Shown here piece after piece: positions 46,385 through 54,838 of a stretch of 64,000 nt of DNA. How positions within the stretch are numbered: position 1 is the first letter of the stretch; every line of letters begins with the position of its first letter. The DNA comes from Burkholderiales bacterium Ga0077543 (GTDB taxonomy: Bacteria; Pseudomonadota; Gammaproteobacteria; Burkholderiales; Burkholderiaceae_C): contig LNET01000055.1 of the NCBI GenBank assembly GCA_001464055.1, positions 62,001 to 126,000 of the forward strand, in the 5' to 3' direction. The position numbers and the translations under genes were made by a program. The notes beneath the pieces were generated by a model that saw nothing but the letters and a program-made list of their open reading frames with translations, was not told the origin of the DNA and did no database searches.

Positions 46385-46789
46385 ATGACGACCCCAACAC
46401 ACACCCTGCTGCTGGTGGAACAGCAGTCACTCGTTCGTTCGACCGTGGCCGCCGTCGCGCGCCAGCTGAACCTGGCCCGCATCGACGAAGCCACCAGCAT
46501 CGACGCCGCCGAGCAACGGCTTGCGGCCAGGCGCTACGACGGCCTGCTGCTGTCGCTGGACGAGCCGGACCGTGCGCTGGCCTTGCTGGCACGCTTGCGC
46601 GCGGGTGAACTGAATGGCTACCCCGGGCTGCCCGTGGTCTTGATGACCCACACCTGCAGCGCCGAACTGGCCACCCAGGTCAGGCAGCACGATGTTCGGC
46701 GGCTGTTGCTCAAGCCCTTCAAGCTGAAGGTGCTGCTGCAGTCCATCGAAACCCTGAGCCAGCCGGTACGCGACAAAGAGCCAGCCTGA
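46385..46789 (+). CDS. Degenerate response-regulator receiver domain protein
   Basis: Stand-alone receiver-like domain of 134 residues. The fold is recognisable (HTLLLVEQQSLVRSTVAAVARQL at the start, LPVVLMTHTCSAELATQV in the middle, conserved Lys in LLLKPFKL). The position of the phospho-acceptor Asp holds Ser (GLLLSLDEPD, where DLxxP is normal), and the acidic pocket reads EQQ rather than two acids. It is therefore unlikely to be phosphorylated in the usual way. It follows the GAF gene closely and probably works with it. Confidence 0.78.
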   Translation: MTTPTHTLLLVEQQSLVRSTVAAVARQLNLARIDEATSIDAAEQRLAARRYDGLLLSLDEPDRALALLARLRAGELNGYPGLPVVLMTHTCSAELATQVRQHDVRRLLLKPFKLKVLLQSIETLSQPVRDKEPA

Positions 46790-46802
46790 TCGCGCCCGGC
46801 GC

Positions 46803-47654
46803 TCAGGCCGCAACCCGGACCGCCGCGCCCGGCGTCGCCACGGATACGCATTGGTTCCTGCCCCGGGCCTTGGCGGCGTACATGCCCTGGTCGGCGCGCC
46901 GCAGCAGGCTGGCGGCATCGTCCGGCGCGGGGCCGAGACAACTGACGCCCAGGCTGGCCGTGACGTTGGGCATGCCGGCGTTGCCGAAGCCGGGAATGCG
47001 CAGCTGCTCGATCGACAGGCGCAGCCGTTCGGCCGTGGCCTCGGCTTCGGCCAGGGTCGCGCCGGGCAGCATCGCGACGAATTCCTCGCCGCCATAACGG
47101 GCCGACATGTCGTACGGGCGAAGCCCGACGATGAGCACCGACGCCAGGCGCTCGAGCACGTCGTCGCCCGCGGCGTGGCCGCGCTGGTCGTTGATGGCCT
47201 TGAAGTGGTCGACATCGACCATCACCATCGACAGCGGCGTGCCCTCACGCTGAGCCCGGCTGACTTCGGTCTGCAGCCTGGCCATGAAGAAGCGCCGGTT
47301 GTACAGGTTGGTCAGGCCGTCGCGGATGGCCAGCTGGTGCAGGGACTGTCTGGCCGCTTCCACTTCCATCAGCAGACCCATGGCGGCATGGCTGACCAGG
47401 GGCGCCACCAGCAGCGGCACGGTGACGGCGATGATGATGTCGCTGAACAGTTTGTCGACGTTGCCTACGGCGAAGCCGACGCCCACCGTGACGCACACCG
47501 ACACCACGATGGACAAGGCCGTGATGCCCAGCACGGCGCGACGCTGCCCCAGCCGCAGAAGAATGCCGCGCCAGCCAGCCAGTGCTTCGTTCGCCAGTGG
47601 GTCCAAGGGGTCTCCGTGTCGGGACATCGACATCACATCGAAGATGAACTTCAC
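46803..47654 (-). CDS. Membrane-bound diguanylate cyclase (GGDEF domain)
   Basis: Enzyme of 283 residues making c-di-GMP from two GTP. Two hydrophobic spans lie at residues 40-65 and 70-95. The GGDEF domain begins at LAIRDGLTNLYNRRFFMARL. The active site is ARYGGEEF, and an inhibitory I-site RPYD sits five residues before it, so product inhibition is expected. It converges on the GAF/pseudo-receiver pair with 13 bp between the ends. Confidence 0.92.
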   Translation of the reverse strand: MKFIFDVMSMSRHGDPLDPLANEALAGWRGILLRLGQRRAVLGITALSIVVSVCVTVGVGFAVGNVDKLFSDIIIAVTVPLLVAPLVSHAAMGLLMEVEAARQSLHQLAIRDGLTNLYNRRFFMARLQTEVSRAQREGTPLSMVMVDVDHFKAINDQRGHAAGDDVLERLASVLIVGLRPYDMSARYGGEEFVAMLPGATLAEAEATAERLRLSIEQLRIPGFGNAGMPNVTASLGVSCLGPAPDDAASLLRRADQGMYAAKARGRNQCVSVATPGAAVRVAA

Positions 47655-47723
47655 ATCCTCCTGCAGGTTTCTCGGCCAGTGACGCCAAAGCTTGAGTCCC
47701 AGCCCGTGCAGGGCTGACGAAAG

Positions 47724-48599
47724 TCAGAGAAAAGGCCGGCCCTGCAGAGCCTGAAGGAACACCGCGCAGGTGAGGCCGGCGTAGAGCGCACAGAAGGCGC
47801 CGACCGCAGGCAGGGCCCTGGCAGGTGCCAGCCACCGGGACAGCGCCCAGGCCGCCAGCGGAACCACGTGCATGGCGTGCAGGCCAAAGAAGTGCGCCAC
47901 CCGCAGGTCGCCGCCGTCGCGCGACCAGCCCACGACCGCCAGGCCCTGGGCGTCGGTCGGGCTGCCGCCGACCCAGTGGCCGGTTTGCGAAGACACAAAG
48001 GCGCCGCTCAGCGTGCCCAGCAGCCAGCCCGCGATCAGCCCCAGCGCCAGGCCGCGCTGCATCACCGCACCGGCCGGGTAGCCGGGGGTGCGCGCCACCC
48101 ACAACCCCAGCAGGCCGGCGCAGCCCGTCAGCAGAATGGCGCCCAGGCCCATCAGGGCGTACATGAAACCGGAAAAAGGGTCGGCGATGTTGAAGTGCGA
48201 AGCCTCGACCCGCGCCGCACGCCAGGTGATGTAGGCCAGCTCGAACACCGCCGAGGCCACGGCCACGGCAGTCAGGCGAGCCAGGGCCGGGCGCCTGGCC
48301 GCGATCTCGGCCAGAGGCGCAGCGATGACCGCCAGCGTCAGCAAGTGCAGCCCCACCGAGACATGGAACTTCCAGGGCTTGATCCAGATGCTGATGCCCT
48401 GGAACGTGCGGGCATCGACCTGCGCCAGCAACAGCAGCGGAATCGAGGCCAGCAAGGCGGCCCAGCCCGTCCACCACAACAGGGGCAGGCGCAGCCGGGC
48501 CTGGGTCAGCCAGTCCGTCACATGCCAGACAGGGGGTTGAAACACGACAGCGGCGTGGGCGGCGGAGGCGCTGGATGCGCCGGGTGAGGCGTGATTCAT
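47724..48599 (-). CDS. Polytopic membrane protein of unknown function
   Basis: Membrane protein of 291 residues with about seven spans. It contains FQGISIWIKPWKFHVSVGLHLLTL and HFFGLHAMHVVPLAAWALSRWL, with several histidines within the membrane part. I recognise no named family. ATG at 48599 comes 20 bp after the ABA4-like gene, so both are one unit. Confidence 0.75.
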   Translation of the reverse strand: MNHASPGASSASAAHAAVVFQPPVWHVTDWLTQARLRLPLLWWTGWAALLASIPLLLLAQVDARTFQGISIWIKPWKFHVSVGLHLLTLAVIAAPLAEIAARRPALARLTAVAVASAVFELAYITWRAARVEASHFNIADPFSGFMYALMGLGAILLTGCAGLLGLWVARTPGYPAGAVMQRGLALGLIAGWLLGTLSGAFVSSQTGHWVGGSPTDAQGLAVVGWSRDGGDLRVAHFFGLHAMHVVPLAAWALSRWLAPARALPAVGAFCALYAGLTCAVFLQALQGRPFL

Positions 48600-48619
48600 G
48601 ATCGGATGCAGCAGCCGGT

Positions 48620-49054
48620 TCAGCGCGGCCTGGCCAGCAAGAGGCGCAGCCCGAAGTGCAGACCCAGGCCGACCGGGCCGAGCAGGAAGGTCAGCAGCAG
48701 GCTGGGCAGTACAGCGGGCCTGGGCAGCCCCCGCGCCAGCGCATCGTCGACGATCCAGCGGCCGATGAACAGGTCGAAAGCCAGGAAATGGATCCAGCCG
48801 GCCAGCAGCAGCCCCGGCGATCGAAACAGCGTTGCCACCTGCTCCAGCGTGCCGAAGCCGCCTCCAGGGGCGGTGTCCCCATACAGGATGAGCGCCACCG
48901 CGTAGGCCAGGCACAGCAGCAGGGGCAAGACCCGCCCCCCCGCCAGCAGCAGGCGCTGGCGCAGGCGGCCGCTGCTGAACAGGCCGGCCGCCAGCAGAAG
49001 CCACCCCAGCAGCGCAGCCGGATTGACGATGGAGAAGCCGTCGGACGGAGTCAT
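48620..49054 (-). CDS. ABA4-like (DUF4281) membrane protein
   Basis: Membrane protein of 144 residues with four spans. It opens MTPSDGFSIVNPAALLGWLLL and has the conserved WIHFLAFDLFIGRWIVDDALARGLPR and FLLGPVGLGLHFGLR. Plant ABA4 takes part in neoxanthin formation; the bacterial role is unknown. Co-transcribed with the next membrane gene. Confidence 0.8.
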   Translation of the reverse strand: MTPSDGFSIVNPAALLGWLLLAAGLFSSGRLRQRLLLAGGRVLPLLLCLAYAVALILYGDTAPGGGFGTLEQVATLFRSPGLLLAGWIHFLAFDLFIGRWIVDDALARGLPRPAVLPSLLLTFLLGPVGLGLHFGLRLLLARPR

Positions 49055-49222
49055 GGTCGTTGCGAAGTTGACGCTGTCAAGAAAACAACGTGACTCTAGA
49101 CATCGATCTGGACATTGTCAAGATGCCGGAGCTTCGGCAAAGCCGGCCTGCACGGAAAGTCACAACCAAGGGTTTACCCGAGGTGGTAGGCTCTGTTCCA
49201 CTCACAAAGCATCGAAGTCCAC

Positions 49223-49405
49223 GTGTTCCATCTGCTCAAGGTTCTGCAATCCGTTCTGCCGCATGGCGGCTGCCAGCGCGACCAGGACGACGACTACCTG
49301 TCTCGCTCGACCGACGTCCACGATCTGGAACGCCGCCAACGCACCCTGGACGAGCGGGGCCGCAACCCGTTGGGCGGCATCGCACTCGGGCTTTATGCCC
49401 GGTGA
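49223..49405 (+). CDS. DUF3563-like small protein
   Basis: Protein of 60 residues with a GTG start. The pattern DQDDDYLSRSTDVHDLERRQRTLDERG matches DUF3563 proteins, short helical proteins common in Betaproteobacteria with no known role. Another small gene follows after 11 bp. Confidence 0.65.
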   Translation: MFHLLKVLQSVLPHGGCQRDQDDDYLSRSTDVHDLERRQRTLDERGRNPLGGIALGLYAR

Positions 49406-49416
49406 AAGGTCTCACC

Positions 49417-49650
49417 ATGCCGATTGCCCACACCCGCACAGACCTGGAACTCCCGCCCTGGCCGGGCTTGCACAGCGGCCATTTCATGGTCAAGGCCCTG
49501 CATCTGCCCTTCGATCTGATGCGCAACCAGCACGCCCAGGCCATTCGCAGCGGGCTGATGGCGAATTCGATCCTGGAGTCGCGTGAATTCGAAAAGCGCG
49601 TCGACACGCTGGAACGCCTTTGTCTGGGGCCTTTCGCCCGAAGAGTCTGA
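49417..49650 (+). CDS. Small hypothetical protein
   Basis: Protein of 77 residues (MPIAHTRTDLELPPWPG...). GAAAGG lies about 7 bp before the ATG. The helical end SILESREFEKRVDTLERLC may form a short coiled coil. No family recognised; it is likely co-transcribed with the DUF3563-like gene. Confidence 0.55.
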   Translation: MPIAHTRTDLELPPWPGLHSGHFMVKALHLPFDLMRNQHAQAIRSGLMANSILESREFEKRVDTLERLCLGPFARRV

Positions 49651-49861
49651 GTCTTCCAGTCGCGCCAGGACACACCTGAGTGCCTGCCTGCAAAGCACTT
49701 CGATGTTTTCAGGCGTTCCCATGTTCGCTGTCGCACGGATGACCCTCCGGTAGAAGCTGCGAACTGGACGCCCGGCTGGACAGCAAGGCCGTACGCCGCT
49801 TCGTGCGGCATGAGTCTGGGTCCCAAGCGCGTACCCGCTGCTCAACAAGCGCAGATCGCGT

Positions 49862-49948
49862 TTGCGTTCGCAGGCGGAGCACCTCTTCGCGGTCGTGAAG
49901 CGGCTGCGGGGCTTCACGAAGGTTCGCTGCCGCGGGATGGCGAAGAAC
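49862..49948 (+). pseudogene. C-terminal remnant of an IS5-family transposase
   Basis: A 29-residue match (AEHLFAVVKRLRG, then FTKVRCRGMAKN) fits the conserved end of IS5-group transposases, where VEHxFxVVKxxFGxxKVRxRGLAKN is typical. The DDE catalytic part, the inverted repeats and the rest of the gene are missing. It lies just upstream of the curli-like operon. The remaining sequence from 49651 to 50049 holds nothing else I recognise. Confidence 0.72.
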
Positions 49949-50049
49949 TTTTTTTCGCGCCGTCTGCATCCGCGCCGGGTGCCGGGCCGTCACAGGGTGG
50001 CAGACAGCCGATTCCCGGCTGTCGCCCCAACCCCGGACGGAGAAGCACC

Positions 50050-50943
50050 ATGACCCAAGCTCGCACGCTGCCCCTGACCCTGGCCCTGCTGCTGGCCGCC
50101 GTTGGCACAGCCCAGGCCCAAAGCCGCTCGGTCGACGCCAATAACATCACCACCCGCAGCAATACGACCGGCAGCATCACGCAAAGTGCGGCGTCGGTCG
50201 GCCTGGGCAACGCCAACGCCGTGCGACAGGACATCGGCATCGGTGGCGTGGCAGGCAGCGTCGTTGCCGAGAACATCGTCGTCGACGGCAGCGTCCGAGG
50301 CAACGTGAACCAGACCACGGCCGGCGCCAGCCTGCAGACCCTGGCCATAGGCGCAGTCGACGGCACCGTTCAGGCTCGCAACGTGAACCTTCGGGGCACG
50401 CTGGTGGGCGACGTGAACCAGAACGTCCTGGGCGCGGCCGTGCAACGCCTGGGCATCGGCGCCGTCAAGGGCAATGTCCAGGCGCGCGACATCACGGCCA
50501 CGGGTTTTGCCGGCGCCCTCATCACGCAGAGTGGTGCGGGAACCTCGCTCGCCGCCCAGCAGTTGCTGCTGATCGGCAGCGTCGCCGAATCCACGGGCCG
50601 CGACCTGCGCCTGGACGGAAGCGTCCTGGGCGCCATCAACCAGGTGTCGGCCAACGTTCAGAACGGCAACAACGACCAGAAGATCCTGGTGGGCAGTGTC
50701 AACGATTCGACCACCCGCGACGTGCGCACCGACGCCAACGTCGTCGGCCTCATCAGCCAGGTGGCTGCGAGCGGGTTCAGGGGCATCAACCGGCAGGTCG
50801 TCAACATCGGCAGCGTGAACAATGCCTCCGCGCGCGACGTCTCCACCACCGCCTTCGTCGGCGGACTGGTGCTGCAGGCTGGTGCGGCGGCGGGCAGCCG
50901 CAACGAGCAGCGCATCAACCTCGGCGGCGTCGAAGGCCGCTGA
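50050..50943 (+). CDS. Exported repeat protein with curlin-like units
   Basis: Secreted protein of 297 residues with a clean signal peptide (ending TAQA). The mature chain is made of about seven units of 36-42 residues. Each unit has a G-x-hydrophobic-x-Q segment and ends in a Q-x-hydrophobic-x-IG-x-V strand, for example NVNQTTAGASLQTLAIGAV and AVQRLGIGAV. The first unit holds GLGNANAVRQ, close to the curlin GxGNxAx3Q motif. This suggests a beta-solenoid or amyloid subunit. It heads a three-gene unit with a CsgG-like lipoprotein. No named family recognised. Confidence 0.8.
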   Translation: MTQARTLPLTLALLLAAVGTAQAQSRSVDANNITTRSNTTGSITQSAASVGLGNANAVRQDIGIGGVAGSVVAENIVVDGSVRGNVNQTTAGASLQTLAIGAVDGTVQARNVNLRGTLVGDVNQNVLGAAVQRLGIGAVKGNVQARDITATGFAGALITQSGAGTSLAAQQLLLIGSVAESTGRDLRLDGSVLGAINQVSANVQNGNNDQKILVGSVNDSTTRDVRTDANVVGLISQVAASGFRGINRQVVNIGSVNNASARDVSTTAFVGGLVLQAGAAAGSRNEQRINLGGVEGR

Positions 50944-50959
50944 AGCGCAGGAGAACCGC

Positions 50960-51295
50960 ATGAACACCGCCCCTTTCCGCCTGGCCGCGCTCTGCCTGCT
51001 GGGCGCCACCCTGACGCTGCCGGTGCATGCCGGCATTGCCGAAGCCGACGACGAGACCAACGCACGCATCGCGCGCGCCAAGGTCCAGCGCGGCAACGTC
51101 AGGGCCATCAGCGTCAAGCCGGTCGACGCCAGCCAGCCCGCGGGCCGCGGCGGCGACCTGCTGGGCGACGGCTGCAGCATCGCCATCGGCAACGTGTTCG
51201 ATGCCGGGCGGCCGGGCATCGGCACGTCGGCCCGTGCCCAGACCACGGTGGTGGTGCAGGGCGATGTGATCATGGCCAACAATCGCTGCAACTAG
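50960..51295 (+). CDS. Small exported protein of the curli-like unit
   Basis: Protein of 111 residues with a signal peptide ending PVHA. The mature part has ARAKVQRGNVRAISVKPV, then DGCSIAIGNVFDAG and a C-terminal TTVVVQGDVIMANNRC with two cysteines that could pair. It shares the IGNV-like turn with the repeat protein upstream. CAGGAGAA precedes the ATG. Its place between the repeat protein and the CsgG-like pore suggests an accessory or nucleator role. Confidence 0.75.
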   Translation: MNTAPFRLAALCLLGATLTLPVHAGIAEADDETNARIARAKVQRGNVRAISVKPVDASQPAGRGGDLLGDGCSIAIGNVFDAGRPGIGTSARAQTTVVVQGDVIMANNRCN

Positions 51296-51334
51296 TTCCC
51301 GCCCTGCAATGCGCCTTCCAGAGGAGTCGTCGTG

Positions 51335-52972
51335 ATGCTGCCGACCTGCCCCAGAAGCCTTCCCGGCCCGGCCCGCCGGGGTGTGATCGTGCTGACCGCG
51401 GCCCTGCTGGCCGGCTGCGCCAGCCTGGCACCGCCACCACGCGCGCAGGACGTGGCGCAGGCGGCTAGCGGCCGCGTGTCGACCACGCCAGTGCGCAACG
51501 TCACCGACTTCACCGAAGGCCTGCGCTGCATGGACGAGACCTTCCTGCGCTACAACGTCTTCGACGTCAGCGTGATCATGGAAGACCTGGCCGATTCGAC
51601 GAAGAAGGTCAGCGCCAACACGCGCGACATGATGGTTTCGGCGATTTCCGACATGACCCGGCGCAGCCGCGCGGTGCAACTGAACACCTTCGGCCAGGAC
51701 GCCAACAACGTGGTGGCCTTCCTGGCCAACGCCCGCCAGAGCGGACCCTTCGGCGCCGTGCCGCGCTTCAACATGCGCGGCTCCGTTTCGCAACTGGACG
51801 AGGGTGTGCTGCGGCGCCAGGGCGACCTGGGCCTGGCGCTGGAACCGCTGCTTTCTGCCGGTGTTTCGCGCAGCCGGCAGTTCAATGTGCTGGGCTTCGA
51901 CGTCAGCATGGTCGACACCCGCAACCTGAACCTGCTGCCGGGCGTCTCGTCCAAGAACCTGGTGGTGATTGCACGTGAAGGCGATGCCGTGGATTCGCAG
52001 GCCACCATGCGCAAGATCGGGATCAACTTCAGCACCAGCTTCCAGCGCACCGACGGCACGGCGCAGGCCTTGCGCAACATGGTCGAGATGTCGGCCATCG
52101 AAGTCTTTGGCCGGCTGCTGAAGCTGCCCTACTGGACCTGCCTGGGTGTGGGCCCGGACAACCCCGACGTCAAGCGCGAGATCGAGGACTGGTTCATCGG
52201 CATGGAGCGCGGCGGCGAACTCGTGCCCTACTTCCAGGAGCAACTGCGCAACCGGGGCTTCTACGACGGCCCGGTCGACGGCCAGGTCTCGCCGGCATTG
52301 CGCCAGGCGATCGCCGCCTACCGCCGCGCCTCGGGCTTCGCCGAACTCGACTTCGTCGACCTGCCCTTTTTCAGCGACTTCCTGCACCGGCCGTTCCCGC
52401 CGGCACCACCCACGCCTTTCGCCAGCGACACCGCGCCGGCTGCGCAGCCAGCCGCGGCCGCGGTGGCTGCCGCGCCCGCCCCTTCCCCTGCGCGCGCGCC
52501 CGGGCCGCGGCCCGCACGCGCTGCGCCGCCAGCGCCGCAGCCGGCGGCGTTGCCCGGACCAGCCAGGCTGAGCCTGCTGCCCACCCAGCCCAGTTTCGCT
52601 CCCGGGGAAGCCGTGCGATTCCAGGTCACCCCGGCGATGAACGGCTACCTCTACTGCTACCACCAGGACGCGGCCCAGGTGCTGCGCCGCATCTTCCCGA
52701 ACCGCTTCACGCGCGACCCGCGGGTACTGGCTGGCCGGCCCCTGACCCTGCCCGGCACCGCCCCCATCACCGTGCGCGCCCAGGCCGGCAACACGCAGTC
52801 CGTGGCCTGCTTCACCACGCCCAACGAGATCTACACCAGCGTGCCCGCCGCCTTGCGCTGGGGAGACTTCGATGCGCTGAAGCTCAAGACCTTCGACGAG
52901 GTGGCGGCCATCTTCGGGCCCATCACCAAAGGAAGGCTCGATCGGGCCGAGTTCCGCATCGTGGTGCGTTGA
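51335..52972 (+). CDS. CsgG-like outer-membrane lipoprotein with peptidoglycan-binding and DUF4384-like domains
   Basis: Lipoprotein of 545 residues; the lipobox is ALLAGC with Cys28. Residues 45-285 follow the CsgG/HfaB layout: DMMVSAISDMTRRSRAVQL, then RFNMRGSVSQLDE, long hairpin strands, and FDVSMVDTRNLNLLPGV. Residues 298-335 form a peptidoglycan-binding module (LRNRGFYDGPVDGQVSPALRQAIAAYR). A Pro/Ala linker at 353-412 leads to a DUF4384-like domain (FAPGEAVRFQVTPAMNGYLYCY). CsgG proteins form pores that export curli subunits. ATG at 51335 has GAGGAG 8 bp upstream. The CsgG assignment rests on pattern, not on a search. Confidence 0.75.
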   Translation: MLPTCPRSLPGPARRGVIVLTAALLAGCASLAPPPRAQDVAQAASGRVSTTPVRNVTDFTEGLRCMDETFLRYNVFDVSVIMEDLADSTKKVSANTRDMMVSAISDMTRRSRAVQLNTFGQDANNVVAFLANARQSGPFGAVPRFNMRGSVSQLDEGVLRRQGDLGLALEPLLSAGVSRSRQFNVLGFDVSMVDTRNLNLLPGVSSKNLVVIAREGDAVDSQATMRKIGINFSTSFQRTDGTAQALRNMVEMSAIEVFGRLLKLPYWTCLGVGPDNPDVKREIEDWFIGMERGGELVPYFQEQLRNRGFYDGPVDGQVSPALRQAIAAYRRASGFAELDFVDLPFFSDFLHRPFPPAPPTPFASDTAPAAQPAAAAVAAAPAPSPARAPGPRPARAAPPAPQPAALPGPARLSLLPTQPSFAPGEAVRFQVTPAMNGYLYCYHQDAAQVLRRIFPNRFTRDPRVLAGRPLTLPGTAPITVRAQAGNTQSVACFTTPNEIYTSVPAALRWGDFDALKLKTFDEVAAIFGPITKGRLDRAEFRIVVR

Positions 52973-53016
52973 GGACACGCGCACAAATCACAGGATGGTC
53001 AGCGAGCTGAATCTTT

Positions 53017-54327
53017 TCAGTGCTCGACGACGGCCTGGTTGAACAAGCTTTCGGCTTGCATGCGTGCAGCGGCCGGCACGCTTCCCGCCAAGGCCATCGC
53101 CACAGGGCTGGCGAGCATCGTGGCGAATGCAGCACGTACAGCCTCAGGTGTCACGGCCTGCAAACTGTCGATGTGATCGGCGATGTCGCGAGGGCGACCG
53201 AAGACGAACACGTCCTGAGCGGCCGCTTCCAGCCTTCGTGTCGGCTGCTCCAGCGCACGCAGTGCCCGCACCGCCAGCTGGTTGCGTGCACGTTGCAGGC
53301 CCACCGCGTCGGTGCCTGCGGCTTGCTGCCGCAGCAGCTGCGCAACTTCGGTCAGGTACTCGCTGGCCTGCTCGGGCGCGGTGGCAGCCTCGACGACGAA
53401 CTGTCCCGTCAAGGGTCCGATGTCGGCCGAGCAGGCGGTGTAGTAGGCCAGGCCGCGACGCTCGCGGATCTGATCGAGCAGCGGCGAACTCATGCCCTCG
53501 CCCAGCAGCGCCGCAGCCACCGTCCACCGCAGGTGCGCGGGGTCGTGCAGCGGCGGAGCTGCAAAGCCCAGCACGCTGTGGCACTGCGAGCTGCCGGCCA
53601 TGCGGCGCAGCTTCAGGCCCCCCAGCCAGGTCGGTTCCACCAGCGCCGGGGCTTCGCCAGCGGGCATGGCGCCGAAGTGGGTCTCGACCTGGCGCGTGAA
53701 AGCCTCAGGGTCGACGGGTCCGGCCACCGCCACCACGACCTGGTTGGCGATGTACCGCTGGGTCACATAGGCCAGAAGGTCGGCCCGCGTGATGCGACGG
53801 AGGTTGGCGCGGTTGCCGATGACGGGCTGGCCAGCCGGATGCTGGCCATAGCAGGCCCGGTCGAAGAGACTGAAGGCCATGTGCGACGGGTCTTCGTCGA
53901 ATTCGGTGAACTCGTGCAGGATCACCTGACGCTCACGTTCCAGCTCGGCCTCGGGAAACACACTGTTCAGGACGATGTCGGCCAGCTGGGCGACGAAGGC
54001 CGGCAGGTTCTCGGCCATGCCGTCGATGTGGAAGGCGGTGTGGTCCTTGTCGGTATGGGCGTTGACTTCGGCGCCCAGGAGCTCGGCGTCCAGGTTGATG
54101 CGTTGGCAGTCGCGCGTGTGCGTGCCCTTGAACGCCATGTGTTCGACGACATGGCTGATGCCGTTCAGGCGCCTGGATTCATGCAGGCTGCCAGCGCGGA
54201 TGAAGACGCTCAGGTTGACCGACTGGCGCCAGGGCTGCTGGATGACCAGAGCGCGAACGCCGTTGGGCAGGGTGAAGAGGTGCGTATCGACGGGCGACGA
54301 CCTGCGGTGCGGCAGCTTGGGTTGCAT
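53017..54327 (-). CDS. M16-family zinc metallopeptidase
   Basis: Inverzincin-type protease of 436 residues. The zinc motif HxxEH is in ISHVVEHMAFKGTHTR near residue 62, and the third ligand Glu lies in ERQVILHEFTEFDEDP. The second half (LLGEGMSSPLLDQIRERRGLAYYTACS) is the R/Y pair region of the C-terminal domain. No signal peptide is seen. It resembles processing-peptidase-like bacterial proteins; its substrate is unknown. Confidence 0.92.
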   Translation of the reverse strand: MQPKLPHRRSSPVDTHLFTLPNGVRALVIQQPWRQSVNLSVFIRAGSLHESRRLNGISHVVEHMAFKGTHTRDCQRINLDAELLGAEVNAHTDKDHTAFHIDGMAENLPAFVAQLADIVLNSVFPEAELERERQVILHEFTEFDEDPSHMAFSLFDRACYGQHPAGQPVIGNRANLRRITRADLLAYVTQRYIANQVVVAVAGPVDPEAFTRQVETHFGAMPAGEAPALVEPTWLGGLKLRRMAGSSQCHSVLGFAAPPLHDPAHLRWTVAAALLGEGMSSPLLDQIRERRGLAYYTACSADIGPLTGQFVVEAATAPEQASEYLTEVAQLLRQQAAGTDAVGLQRARNQLAVRALRALEQPTRRLEAAAQDVFVFGRPRDIADHIDSLQAVTPEAVRAAFATMLASPVAMALAGSVPAAARMQAESLFNQAVVEH

Positions 54328-54838
54328 GGCTCGAAGTGTCGCCGACTGCCGCCGGCCCGAGCGAACACTGCCCGGTGGGATTCGCACCTGCCGGGAAACG
54401 GGCCGGTACGCAGCGGGTCGTGCCGGTCGCCGCCAGCCCTCGAACTCACGGTCTCGGACATCTTGCAGTCGTTCGGGCTCGCACCGGGTGGCGCCACCTC
54501 AGGCCGCTTTCAGGGGTACTGCTGACTTTGCCAGCGATGCGGTGGCGGCAGGGGGCGCAGACCCTTCAACCTACGTCAAACCTCGTCACGGCCAGGTCGA
54601 ACGACTGCTCATCCTTGGATCGACAGGTCACTGCCGACCCATCAACGACATGCGTTGCCGGGAACTCGCGCCCCAAAAGCGGCCCGTGAAATCCGTACTG
54701 AGGCTCGCGAAGGTGGACCCTCGCATCCGCGCAACTGCAGAGCCGGCGAGCTGAAGATCTTCGCCGCCTTGTGGCCACGTCTAACCAACACGATGTGACG
54801 GGGCTCGTTAACGCTATTCGGCGCCGAATCACCGCGAC
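54328..54838. other. 511-bp stretch without a recognisable gene
   Basis: It lies between the M16 peptidase start and the LysR stop, so it holds the peptidase promoter. Short frames on both strands show no family pattern. It may include decayed coding DNA, but nothing can be named. Confidence 0.5.
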
